A stretch of 64,000 bases of DNA, from NCBI RefSeq assembly GCF_039545135.1, contig NZ_BAABRU010000005.1, positions 248,001 through 312,000 of the forward strand, read 5' to 3'. This document shows positions 7,941 through 16,349 of the stretch, piece by piece (position 1 is the first letter of the stretch; each line of letters opens with the position of its first letter). Under the pieces are notes generated by a model. That model saw only the letters and a program-made list of their open reading frames with translations. It made no database searches and was not told the origin of the DNA. Both the position numbers and the translations under genes were made by a program. This DNA comes from Herpetosiphon gulosus. GTDB lineage: Bacteria; Chloroflexota; Chloroflexia; Chloroflexales; Herpetosiphonaceae.

Positions 7941-10900
7941 TGACTGAACGTTTGCAACGCAATATGGTCGAGCGCATCGATGGGCGCATGGTCAACGCTG
8001 GTTTCAAGCGCGGAATGTTGTTTATCTGCGCTCATGGCTGCTGCTGCGGGATTACCGAGCGTGGTTTTGCCCCGGTTTGGCCGGAAATTCACCAGCATGA
8101 ATGGGAAAGCCGCAAATTGCGCAATATCGTTCATTTGAATATGGGCGGTTGTTTGGGGCCATGCCCGTTGGCGAATGTGGCGATGTTGATGTTCGATGGT
8201 CAGCCGATTTGGTTTCATTCGCTCAACCAGCCTGAGTTGGTGGTCGCGCTCTACGACTACATCGAAGCCATGATTCAAGCCGATCAGGTGCTGCCTGCAC
8301 CACCTAATCTCAAAGCCCATGTCTTCAATGGCTTTAAATGGGATGGGCAGGCGACCGCCGCAATTAGCCAAGTGCCAGCGCCAATTAGCCAACCTAGTTT
8401 GGGCAATGGCATCGTATTTTTGACCCAAGCTGATACGGATATTCTGTTGATTGAGCAAGCGCGTCGCCAATTGCCCAGCGATTTTGCCAACCTACAAACC
8501 GCCAACGTGGGCGATGCCGAGGATCAAACTGCACTTGATGGCTTGCTTGATCGCTTGTTGCCCCAAGCCGAAATTGTGGTGATGCGCTTGATTACGGGCA
8601 GCCGTGGCTTTGAACATGGTATCGAACGTTTGCAGCAATGGAGCCAACAAACCAATGGCTTTGTGTTGTATTTGCCTGGCTTCGAGGCGCTTGACCCTGA
8701 GTTGATGGCGCTCTCGAATGTTGGCGTGCCGCTGGCGCACCTGATCAGCACTTATTTTATGCAGGGCGGCCTAGAAAACGTGGTTAATGCCTTGGCCTGT
8801 TTGAGCGATCACTTATTACTCACTGGTTGGGGCTATGATGCGCCACAGGAATTACCACGCCATGGTATCTACACGCCAGCAGCAAATCGCTGCGAAGGTT
8901 GCGCTGGCTCGCAATGCCAAACCAATCAGCAACCTGCCAAACCAACTGTGGGCGTGCTGTTTTATCGGGCGCACATGCTCAGCGGTAACACCGATTTTGT
9001 TGATGCGATTTGTTGGGCAATCGAGGCTCAGGGTATGCAAGCACGGGCGGTGTATACCCACTCGCTCAAGGAAGGTGGCACGCATAATCTACCAGCCGCC
9101 TTGGAATGCTTGCAAGCTGAGGGTCCAATTGATGCCTTGATTTGCAGTTTGTCGTTTGCCTTGGGCAACGTCAATACCGAAGGCCCAACCCTCGCAGGCT
9201 GGGAAATCGATCTGCTGCAACAAATGAATGTGCCAATTATTCAAGCGATTGCCAGTGGCCGCTCGCGAGAGCAATGGCAACGCGCAGGCCGAGGATTAAG
9301 CTCGCTCGATACAGCGATTAATGTGGCGATTCCCGAATTTGATGGCCGGATTATTACCGTGCCAATCTCATTCAAAGAGCAAGACCCCAACTCTGGCGGT
9401 GTGCGCTATGTGCCAGATCTCGAACGGGTTGAGCGAGTGGTCGGGATTACGCGGCGCTTAGTCAATTTGCGCCATAAACCCAACGCTGAAAAACGCATCG
9501 CCTTTGTGTTTACCAACAGCAGCGCCAAAGCCTCACGGGTTGGCAATGCGGTCGGCTTGGATGCGCCAGCTTCGTTATTGAGCTTGCTCCACGCCATGCA
9601 GGCCGAGGGTTATCAGGTTGGAAATTTACCAGCTAGCAGCGATCAATTATTGCTCGATTTGATCGATCGTTGTTCGTATGATCAAACCTGGCTGACTGAG
9701 CAACAATTAGCCCAAGCGGTGCATGTGCCAGTCGCGCAATATCAACAATGGTTTAGCGAATTGCCCGCCAATTTACAAGCCAGCATGATCAAACAATGGG
9801 GTGAAGCGCCTGGCACGGCCTATTTGAGTGAACAAGGATTGGCCTTGGCGGGCTTGGAGTTTGGCAATGTGTTTGTGGCTTTGCAGCCGCCACGTGGTTA
9901 TGGCATGGACCCCAACGCAATTTACCATATGCCCGATTTGCCGCCGCCGCACAGTTATTATGCACTTTATCGCTGGCTACGCGATGGTTGGCAGGCCGAT
10001 GCCTTGGTGCATATGGGCAAACACGGCACGCTGGAATGGCTGCCTGGCAAGAGCGTTGGCCTGAGCCGCGAGTGCTTCCCCGATGCCTTGATCGGCGATT
10101 TGCCAGTGATTTATCCATTTATTATCAACGATCCAGGTGAGGGCAATCAAGCTAAACGCCGCAGCCATGCCGTGATCATCGACCATATGACTCCGCCGAT
10201 GACCAGCGCTGGAGCCTATGGTCAGTTGGCCGAATTGGCGCAATTGGTCAATGAATATTATCAAGTTGAGCAACTCGACCCGAATAAATTGCCCCTGTTG
10301 CAGCGCCAAATTTGGAACTTGCTGCAAACCAGCAATCTCAGCGATGATTTGCAATTTATTCTCAAGGCCAACCACGGCGACCACACCCACGATTGGGATG
10401 GCTCGTTCCTTGAGGATGGCACGCCCACCGCCTTTGCCGAGATGGAAGGCCGCCAAGTCGCCCACTTACTCGAAGATATTGAAGGCTATTTGTGCGAACT
10501 GACCGGAGCGCAAATTCGCGATGGCTTGCACATTTTGGGAACCTTGGCAGAGGGCGACCAATTGCCAGAATTGTTGTTTCACCTGACCAAGCTGCCCAAT
10601 CTTGATGTACCAAGTTTGCCGCTGGTGGTTGGCAAACTGTATGGTTTGGATTGGAATAATTTGCAAGCCACTTTGGGCGAGCGCTTAGCTCAGCCGTTGC
10701 AATTGGCCGACCAAACCCTTTACAGCAATGGCGATGTGGCGGCTTGGCTCGAACAGCATTGCAAAATAATTTTACATAACCTTGAGCGGCAAAACTGGCA
10801 AATTGCTGCAATTCCTTCGGTTTTAGACGCTAGTTTATTGCCCAGCGCCGCAGCTTGGGATGAAACCGTCGTTGCGCCATTGGAATTTATCTGCAACCAA

Positions 10901-12244
10901 TTAATTCCCAATTTGCATGAAAGTGCGCGGGCCGAGATTGCCAGCCTGCTGCATGGCTTGAATGGCGGCTATATTCCGGCGGGACCAAGCGGAGCGCCAA
11001 CCCGTGGTATGGCCCATGTACTACCGACAGGCCGCAACTTCTATGCGGTTGATCCGCGTTCATTGCCCAGCGCGGCGGCTTGGCAAGTTGGTCAGCATTT
11101 GGCCGATGATTTGATTCGGCGCTATCAACGTGAAGAAGGCAGCTACCCGCGCAGCGTTGGTATCAGCATTTGGGGCACTAGTGCTATGCGCACTTACGGC
11201 GATGATATTGCCCAAGTGCTGGCTTTATTGGGCGTGCGGCCAGTGTGGCAAGCCGAAAATCGCCGGATCACGGGCGTTGAAGTGATTCCGTTGGTCGAGC
11301 TTGGTCGCCCACGGATTAATGTAGTTTGTCGAATTAGCGGCTTCTTCCGCGATGCTTTTCCACACTTGGTCAGTTTGCTTGACCAAGCAGCCCAAACCGT
11401 GATTGCACTTGATGAGCCGCTCGATCAAAATTTCGCTCGCCAACAGGCCTTTGTGGCAACCGAGCAGCTAATTAAAACTGGTTTGGCTCCCGAGATTGCC
11501 CAGCAACAAGCGCGTTATCGGGTTTGGGGTTGCAAGCCAGGGAGTTATGGCGCAGGCATTTTGCCCTTGATCGATAGCCAAAATTGGCAGGATGACGCTG
11601 ATTTTGCTCGGGCCTACATTGCTTGGGGTGGTTATGCCTACACCAGCAACGATTATGGGGTTGAAGCCGCCGATGCGTTTGGCACAGCCTTGAGCGAAGT
11701 CCAAGTTGCTACCAAAAATCAAGATAATCGCGAACACGATATTTTTGATAGCGACGATTATATGCAATATCACGGCGGCATGATCGCCACGATTCGCGCC
11801 TTGACTGGCCACAACCCACGCCGCTACTTTGGCGATTCGAGCAACCCACAGCGCCCGCAAACCCGTGATCTGCGTGAAGAAGCGCGACGGGTGTTTCGCA
11901 GTCGGGTGGTTAATCCCAAATGGATCGAAAGCATGCGCCGCCACGGCTACAAGGGTGCGTTGGAGTTAGCCGCCACCGTCGATTATCTGTTTGGCTACGA
12001 TGCTACGGCTCAAGTTGTCGATGATTGGATGTATCACTCGATTGCTGAGCACTATTTGCGTGATGAGGAGATGCAGCAATTTTTTGCTGATAGCAACCCA
12101 TGGGCTTGGCAAGCGATTGCCGAACGCTTGCTCGAAGCGATTGATCGCGATTTATGGCACGACCCTGAACAACACGATATCGATCTGCTCAAAGCCGCCC
12201 AAGCGTTGGGTTTGAGCAATTTACAACAGCGAGGCCAGCTATGA
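7940..12244 (+). CDS. cobN: Ferredoxin-fused cobaltochelatase large subunit CobN
   Basis: A 1434-residue protein. Residues about 20-115 form a second thioredoxin-like [2Fe-2S] ferredoxin domain (C30, C34-C36, then MGGCLGPCPLANV with C71 and C75). The remaining roughly 1275 residues match the usual length of CobN, the ATP-dependent cobalt-inserting subunit for hydrogenobyrinic acid diamide. Recognisable segments are MGKHGTLEWLPGKS, IPAGPSGAPTRG, AVDPRSLPSAAAW, GTSAMRTYGDDIAQVLALLG and WGCKPGSYGAGI. The related BchH/ChlH magnesium subunit is the main alternative, but the operon context favours cobalt. CobN normally works with AAA+ partners (CobS/CobT or ChlI/ChlD-like), and none is in this window. 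It starts inside the stop of the preceding gene and ends with ATGA overlap to the next. The shared ferredoxin fusion in two neighbours is the notable point. Confidence 0.9.
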   Translation: MTERLQRNMVERIDGRMVNAGFKRGMLFICAHGCCCGITERGFAPVWPEIHQHEWESRKLRNIVHLNMGGCLGPCPLANVAMLMFDGQPIWFHSLNQPELVVALYDYIEAMIQADQVLPAPPNLKAHVFNGFKWDGQATAAISQVPAPISQPSLGNGIVFLTQADTDILLIEQARRQLPSDFANLQTANVGDAEDQTALDGLLDRLLPQAEIVVMRLITGSRGFEHGIERLQQWSQQTNGFVLYLPGFEALDPELMALSNVGVPLAHLISTYFMQGGLENVVNALACLSDHLLLTGWGYDAPQELPRHGIYTPAANRCEGCAGSQCQTNQQPAKPTVGVLFYRAHMLSGNTDFVDAICWAIEAQGMQARAVYTHSLKEGGTHNLPAALECLQAEGPIDALICSLSFALGNVNTEGPTLAGWEIDLLQQMNVPIIQAIASGRSREQWQRAGRGLSSLDTAINVAIPEFDGRIITVPISFKEQDPNSGGVRYVPDLERVERVVGITRRLVNLRHKPNAEKRIAFVFTNSSAKASRVGNAVGLDAPASLLSLLHAMQAEGYQVGNLPASSDQLLLDLIDRCSYDQTWLTEQQLAQAVHVPVAQYQQWFSELPANLQASMIKQWGEAPGTAYLSEQGLALAGLEFGNVFVALQPPRGYGMDPNAIYHMPDLPPPHSYYALYRWLRDGWQADALVHMGKHGTLEWLPGKSVGLSRECFPDALIGDLPVIYPFIINDPGEGNQAKRRSHAVIIDHMTPPMTSAGAYGQLAELAQLVNEYYQVEQLDPNKLPLLQRQIWNLLQTSNLSDDLQFILKANHGDHTHDWDGSFLEDGTPTAFAEMEGRQVAHLLEDIEGYLCELTGAQIRDGLHILGTLAEGDQLPELLFHLTKLPNLDVPSLPLVVGKLYGLDWNNLQATLGERLAQPLQLADQTLYSNGDVAAWLEQHCKIILHNLERQNWQIAAIPSVLDASLLPSAAAWDETVVAPLEFICNQLIPNLHESARAEIASLLHGLNGGYIPAGPSGAPTRGMAHVLPTGRNFYAVDPRSLPSAAAWQVGQHLADDLIRRYQREEGSYPRSVGISIWGTSAMRTYGDDIAQVLALLGVRPVWQAENRRITGVEVIPLVELGRPRINVVCRISGFFRDAFPHLVSLLDQAAQTVIALDEPLDQNFARQQAFVATEQLIKTGLAPEIAQQQARYRVWGCKPGSYGAGILPLIDSQNWQDDADFARAYIAWGGYAYTSNDYGVEAADAFGTALSEVQVATKNQDNREHDIFDSDDYMQYHGGMIATIRALTGHNPRRYFGDSSNPQRPQTRDLREEARRVFRSRVVNPKWIESMRRHGYKGALELAATVDYLFGYDATAQVVDDWMYHSIAEHYLRDEEMQQFFADSNPWAWQAIAERLLEAIDRDLWHDPEQHDIDLLKAAQALGLSNLQQRGQL

Positions 12245-13005
12245 ACAACAACGATTGGTATCGCTATTTTGCGCCGCGCCAAGTTGCTACATTGAGCGTC
12301 GAACGCCAACAAGCCGATTATGCTGCCGCCCAGCTCGATCTCGATTTTGTGCTGGCTCAGATTGGCATTGGCCCAAACGCCAGCATTCTAGAAATTGGCT
12401 GCGGGTGGGGTCGGCATAGCGTGGCCTTGGCCGAACGTGGGTTTGCGCACGTTTTGAGCATCGACATTGCGCCCGAATTGCTGCAAGCGGCCCAAGCCTT
12501 TGCCCTGCAACGCGGCCAAGCTTGCCAATTCCACCAACAAGATTTTATTGAAATTGATGCGCAACCGTTCGATGCGATCTTCTCGTTGTATGACCGCAGT
12601 TGTTGTGGCTACCCCAGCGAGGCTGCTGATGCCCAAAGTTTGCAGCATTTAGCCAATTTGCTGCAACCCAATGGCTGGCTCATTTTTGGCATCAACGATT
12701 GGCCGTTTGCCTTGCCTGAAGCCAGTCAACGCTGGGCCGAAACTGAACAAGGCTTGGAGTTGTACGAGGTGATTGCTGATCGCAGCGCCATGACTTGTAC
12801 CGATCGCTTGACCGTACTTAACTCGGGCCAACGCACCAGCTATGAATTGACGCGCCGCCATTATTACGTGCCCGAATTACAACGCTTGCTCAGCAATGCA
12901 GGCTTGCGTTTGATCAGCGCTTGGCATTGCTTAGATCACAATCGACCGTATGGCGATGGCAGTAATGGCCTGTTTATTTTCGCCCAGCGAGCGAGCAATG
13001 GCTAA
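12241..13005 (+). CDS. Class I SAM-dependent methyltransferase in the cobalamin operon
   Basis: A 254-residue methyltransferase with the SAM-binding motif ILEIGCGWGRHSVALAERG (motif I), a DI-A-PELLQAAQ segment carrying the acidic residue of motif II, and DAIFSLYDRS in the motif III region. It resembles the broad Methyltransf_25/11 group and not the precorrin methylases (CbiE/CobJ-type tetrapyrrole methylase fold), so it is not one of the known corrin C-methylation enzymes. The start overlaps the stop of cobN (ATGA), and its own stop overlaps the start of cbiB, so it is translationally coupled into the operon. A role in corrinoid metabolism is inferred from that position only; the substrate is unknown. 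Confidence 0.8.
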   Translation: MNNNDWYRYFAPRQVATLSVERQQADYAAAQLDLDFVLAQIGIGPNASILEIGCGWGRHSVALAERGFAHVLSIDIAPELLQAAQAFALQRGQACQFHQQDFIEIDAQPFDAIFSLYDRSCCGYPSEAADAQSLQHLANLLQPNGWLIFGINDWPFALPEASQRWAETEQGLELYEVIADRSAMTCTDRLTVLNSGQRTSYELTRRHYYVPELQRLLSNAGLRLISAWHCLDHNRPYGDGSNGLFIFAQRASNG

Positions 13006-13936
13006 ACGAGCGCTGAGTGGTTTATTAGCCTTGGCCTGCGATGCGCTCTTGCCTGAATTGCCCAATCAGCTGCATCCGGTGGTTTGGATGGGCAAATGGA
13101 TCAAGCGGGGCGAGCAGTTCGCGCCCAATAACGAGGCTGTCCGTTTGGTTTGGGGCGCAGTTTGGCTCGGCGCGGGCATGGGCTTGAGTGCAGGCTTGGT
13201 AGCCTGTATCCCCAAATATCCACTGGCTCAAGCCTTGGTTGCCCAAAGCTTATTGGCCTATCGAGCGCTTGATCGGGCGGTGGGTGAAGTGCAAACAGCG
13301 CTCGTCGCCAACGATTTGATTGAAGCACGGCGCTTGTTAAGCTGGCATTTGGTCAGTCGCGATACAGCAGAGCTAAGCCCAAGCGACGTTGCCGCCGCCG
13401 CAATTGAATCGCTGGCCGAAAATCTTTCGGATAGCGTAATTGCCCCGTTGTTTTGGTATTTGGTGGCTGGTTTGCCAGGTTTGGCCGCCTATCGCATGAG
13501 CAATACTTTCGATGCGATGTGGGGCTATCGCAATCAACGGTTTGAATATCTTGGCAAAGTTGCCGCCCGTTGCGATGATGCACTCAATTTGATTCCAGCA
13601 CGTTTGACTGCTGGCCTGCTTTGGCTGATTGCCCATGGCCAACGTCAACGCACTTGGCAGATAGTTTGGCGTGATCATGGCAAAACAGCCTCGCCCAATG
13701 CTGGTTGGCCAATGGCGGCTATGGCTGGGGCTTTAGATACCCAGTTGATCAAAATCGACCATTATCAACTAGGTGATGGTCTGGTTCAGCCTGACCCAGC
13801 TTTGATGCAACAAGCCCGCCAGTTAGCCCGCCGCGTGATTTTTCTGGTCGTGGCTGGTTTAGTTGTTGGGAGTATCAAAGAACATAGAACAAAGAGCATA
13901 GAACATAGGGAATGGGGAGCAGAAACTAAGAATTAG
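12998..13936 (+). CDS. cbiB: Adenosylcobinamide-phosphate synthase (CbiB/CobD type)
   Basis: A 312-residue integral membrane protein that attaches the aminopropanol (phosphate) arm to adenosylcobyric acid. Family marks are DALLPELPNQLHPVVWMGKWI near the N-terminus, AAIESLAENLSDSVIAPLFWY in the middle, AYRMSNTFDAMWGYRN, and RLTAGLLWL. It is predicted to have several membrane helices. The ATG at 12998 overlaps the methyltransferase stop. The last 20 or so residues (from SIKEHRTKSIEHRE onward) are hydrophilic and do not belong to the family: they are the translation of an intergenic GAACATA-type heptad repeat that begins at about 13877. The tail therefore looks like a repeat-derived extension after loss or displacement of the original stop. 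Activity is likely kept because the conserved part is complete. Confidence 0.9.
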   Translation: MAKRALSGLLALACDALLPELPNQLHPVVWMGKWIKRGEQFAPNNEAVRLVWGAVWLGAGMGLSAGLVACIPKYPLAQALVAQSLLAYRALDRAVGEVQTALVANDLIEARRLLSWHLVSRDTAELSPSDVAAAAIESLAENLSDSVIAPLFWYLVAGLPGLAAYRMSNTFDAMWGYRNQRFEYLGKVAARCDDALNLIPARLTAGLLWLIAHGQRQRTWQIVWRDHGKTASPNAGWPMAAMAGALDTQLIKIDHYQLGDGLVQPDPALMQQARQLARRVIFLVVAGLVVGSIKEHRTKSIEHREWGAETKN

Positions 13937-14023
13937 TGAGTAAAGTTTTAACCGTTAAGATCGCGAAGGACACGAAGAGCCGATTTAACAATTTCATCCT
14001 TCATCCCTCATACTTCATCCTTT
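13877..14023. repeat. Composite repeat cassette between cbiB and btuF, overlapping the cbiB 3' end
   Basis: Heptads GAACATA-GAACAAA-GAGCATA-GAACATA run from 13880 to 13907 inside the end of cbiB. They are followed by a 9-mer segment (TCGCGAAGGACACGAAGAGC, 13961-13980) and by the TTCATCCTTCATCCCTCATACTTC-type word (13992-14020). The same order of words is seen in other gaps of this window. Confidence 0.8.
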
Positions 14024-14045
14024 ATAAAAATGGGGTTCAATTCAC

Positions 14046-15071
14046 ATGACCAAGCTTCGATTTAGCCGATTTTTGAGCGTTTTTTTGTTATTAAGCAGTT
14101 TGATTGCGTGTGGCGCTGCCGAAAATGGCATTACCCAAGCGCCTGCCACAACTGTGCCCGCAACCGCAACAACTGCTAGCGCTGGCGTAGCCCCAACTGC
14201 CGAATTGACTCCAACTGCAACGAGTAGCGTCAGCTATCCCTTAACAATTAAAGATAGCCTTGGGCGTGAAGTTACCTTGCTAGCAGCACCTAGCCGGATC
14301 GTTTCGTTAGCGCCCTCGAACACCGAAATTCTGTTTGCGGTTGGCGCGGGCGATGCCTTGGTCGGTGTGACCAAATATTGTAATTACCCCGAAACTGCCA
14401 AAAGTATCGATCAAATTGGCGGCTTCTCGGCCAAATCGATCAGCCTCGAAACCATTGTTGCGCTCAAGCCCGATGTTGTATTTTCGGGCGATGAGAGCCA
14501 ACAAACTGTGATCGATGCCTTAGCTCAAGCCAATATTCCAGTCATTGCGATCAAAGCTGAAACCTTCGAGGCCGTCTATCAAAATATTAATTTGATTGGT
14601 CAAGCGACTAATCATCCAACAGAAGCGGCCCAAGTTGTGGCTGATATGCAAGCTCGGATCGGCGCAGTAACCGCTAAAACTAGCACTCTGGCTGCTGCCG
14701 ATAAATTAAGCGTCTTCTATGAGGTTTATGATGAGCCATTGATGACTGCTGGCCCGCAAACCTTTATCGGCCAAATGCTTGAACTGGCTGGAGCGACCAA
14801 TATTTTTGCTGATGTTAGCGAAGAGTATCCCGAAATCAGTGCCGAAGAGGTCGTCAATCGGCAACCAGCGGTGATCATCGGGCCTGAATCACATGGTGAT
14901 AAACTGACGATTGATCTGATCGCCCAACGCCCAGGCTGGGGCGCAATCAAGGCAGTCAAGGATGGCAAGATCGTCGTTTTGAATGGTGATATGCTTTCGC
15001 GGCCAGGCCCACGTTTGGCCGATGCCTTAGAAGCACTCAGCCAAGCCTTATATCCCGAATTGTTTAAATAA
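14046..15071 (+). CDS. btuF: Cobalamin/corrinoid-binding lipoprotein of an ABC importer (BtuF-like)
   Basis: A 341-residue periplasmic-binding-protein type lipoprotein. The signal ends in a lipobox LSSLIAC (C22). A Thr/Ala/Pro-rich linker (about 30-65) precedes the class III binding protein fold typical of BtuF, FhuD and FepB: RIVSLAPSNTEILFAVGAGDALVGVT, then LETIVALKPDVVFS and IGQMLELAGATNIFAD. Cobalamin as substrate is inferred from the surrounding operon; haem or siderophore binding is possible for the fold. The 5' gap holds a repeat cassette, so the transport genes may be read through from the riboswitch promoter or have their own start. A TATAAA lies at 14023, but no clear -35 box was found. 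Confidence 0.85.
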   Translation: MTKLRFSRFLSVFLLLSSLIACGAAENGITQAPATTVPATATTASAGVAPTAELTPTATSSVSYPLTIKDSLGREVTLLAAPSRIVSLAPSNTEILFAVGAGDALVGVTKYCNYPETAKSIDQIGGFSAKSISLETIVALKPDVVFSGDESQQTVIDALAQANIPVIAIKAETFEAVYQNINLIGQATNHPTEAAQVVADMQARIGAVTAKTSTLAAADKLSVFYEVYDEPLMTAGPQTFIGQMLELAGATNIFADVSEEYPEISAEEVVNRQPAVIIGPESHGDKLTIDLIAQRPGWGAIKAVKDGKIVVLNGDMLSRPGPRLADALEALSQALYPELFK

Positions 15072-15148
15072 GCCTGATTAAGCTTAATCAGCGTTTGCCA
15101 AGCAGCGTCAGCAATGGCGCTGCTTGCTCCAGTTTTGAAGGGTTGGTT

Positions 15149-16183
15149 TTGGCACGATTAATATCCAAGCCCTATTGGCGCGATTTGCTGGCATTTGGTG
15201 GGCTACTTGGGTTGTTGTTCTTAACGATGGTGCTAAGCCTTGGCATCGGCGCGGTGCAATTTAGCCCCAGCGAAGTGCTACAAGCGATCATTCAGCCTCA
15301 GCATCCTAGCACCAATGCCACTGCTGTCACGATCGTTTGGGATTTGCGGCTGGCTCGCATGCTCTTGGCGGCCTTGATTGGCGCTGGTTTAGCAAGTGCC
15401 GGAGCGGCATTTCAGGGCTTATTTCAAAATCCCTTGGCTGATCCATTTGCTATCGGTGCATCGGGTGGGGCGGCCTTGGGCGCAACTTTAGCGATTGTGC
15501 TGCGAATTCAGTGGCAATGGCTGGGGTTTAGTGCGGTTGCCCTGTGTGCCTTTATTGGTGCTTTATTGGCGGTTGGGGTGGTGTATACGATTGCCGAAGT
15601 TGGTGGACAAGCACCACACACGGCCTTGCTCTTGGCGGGAGCAGCGCTCAGCACCATGCTTTCGGCCACCGTTTCGTTATTGTTATTGATGAACGAGCAA
15701 CCGTTGTATGAGGTGTTTGCCTGGTTGCTAGGCGGTTTATCAGGCCGTAGCTGGGATAATTTGTGCAGCAGCTTGCCGTTTGTGGTACTAGGTATTGCGT
15801 GGCTTTGGCTGCTAGCACGGCGAATCGATGCCCTCAGTTGTGGCGATGAAGTGGCCCAAAGTTTGGGCTTATCGCTGTGGCGTACTCGTAGCGCCGTGAT
15901 TGCCGCCGCCAGCATCACGACTGCCGCAACCGTCGCCAATGGCGGCATTATTGGCTTTGTTGGTTTGATTGCGCCGCACATTGCCCGCTTGCTGTTTGGA
16001 GCCAACCATGCCCGTTTGATTCCTGCCAGCGGTTTAGTTGGGGCGATGTTGTTGGTGCTGGCTGATACAACGGCCCGCACAATCGCCGCACCCTTGGAAT
16101 TACCGGTTGGCATTTTGACTGCCATGCTCGGCGGCCCATTCTTTTTGTATCTGCTCAAGCGGTCGCGAGGAGTCATGATGTAG
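15149..16183 (+). CDS. btuC: ABC importer permease for corrinoid (BtuC/FecCD family)
   Basis: A roughly 344-residue permease of the FecCD family with about ten hydrophobic helices. Family marks: WDLRLARMLLAALIGAGLASAGAAFQGLFQNPLADPFAIGASGGAALGA, IGFVGLIAPHIARLLFGANHARLIPASGLVGAMLLVLADTTART, and LPVGILTAMLGGPFFLYLL. These strings include the coupling region for the ATPase. No ATG precedes the conserved part: in-frame candidates are TTG at 15095, 15143 or 15149. The TTG at 15149 is preferred because AAGGG lies 6 bases before it. It works with btuF upstream and btuD downstream, the latter separated by a repeat cassette. Confidence 0.85.
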   Translation: MARLISKPYWRDLLAFGGLLGLLFLTMVLSLGIGAVQFSPSEVLQAIIQPQHPSTNATAVTIVWDLRLARMLLAALIGAGLASAGAAFQGLFQNPLADPFAIGASGGAALGATLAIVLRIQWQWLGFSAVALCAFIGALLAVGVVYTIAEVGGQAPHTALLLAGAALSTMLSATVSLLLLMNEQPLYEVFAWLLGGLSGRSWDNLCSSLPFVVLGIAWLWLLARRIDALSCGDEVAQSLGLSLWRTRSAVIAAASITTAATVANGGIIGFVGLIAPHIARLLFGANHARLIPASGLVGAMLLVLADTTARTIAAPLELPVGILTAMLGGPFFLYLLKRSRGVMM

Positions 16184-16187
16184 GGAT

Positions 16188-16331
16188 GAAGTCAAAAGTC
16201 AAAAGTCAGGAGCCCATAGCATGATCATAACAAATTTATTGCCAAAAAATAATCATTCGTGGAATTCGTGGCGAAAAACAGCCTTCGTGATCTTCGCGAT
16301 CTTCGCGGTTTCGGCTCCTTCGTGAATAATT
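16188..16331. repeat. Composite repeat cassette between btuC and btuD
   Basis: GAAGTCAAAAGTCAAAAGTC (16188-16207) is the complement of the TTTTGACTTTTGAC word seen before the cobalamin promoter. A 9-mer region follows (16254-16331): ATTCGTGGA-ATTCGTGGC, then CTTCGTGAT-CTTCGCGAT-CTTCGCGGT and CCTTCGTGAA. No gene or promoter is recognisable in this gap. Confidence 0.8.
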
Positions 16332-16349
16332 CCTAGAAAGCCTTAATCC

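Noticed and set aside
15508-16176. 222-codon open frame on the minus strand opposite btuC
   Set aside because: Antisense to the conserved permease with low-complexity translation; no support.
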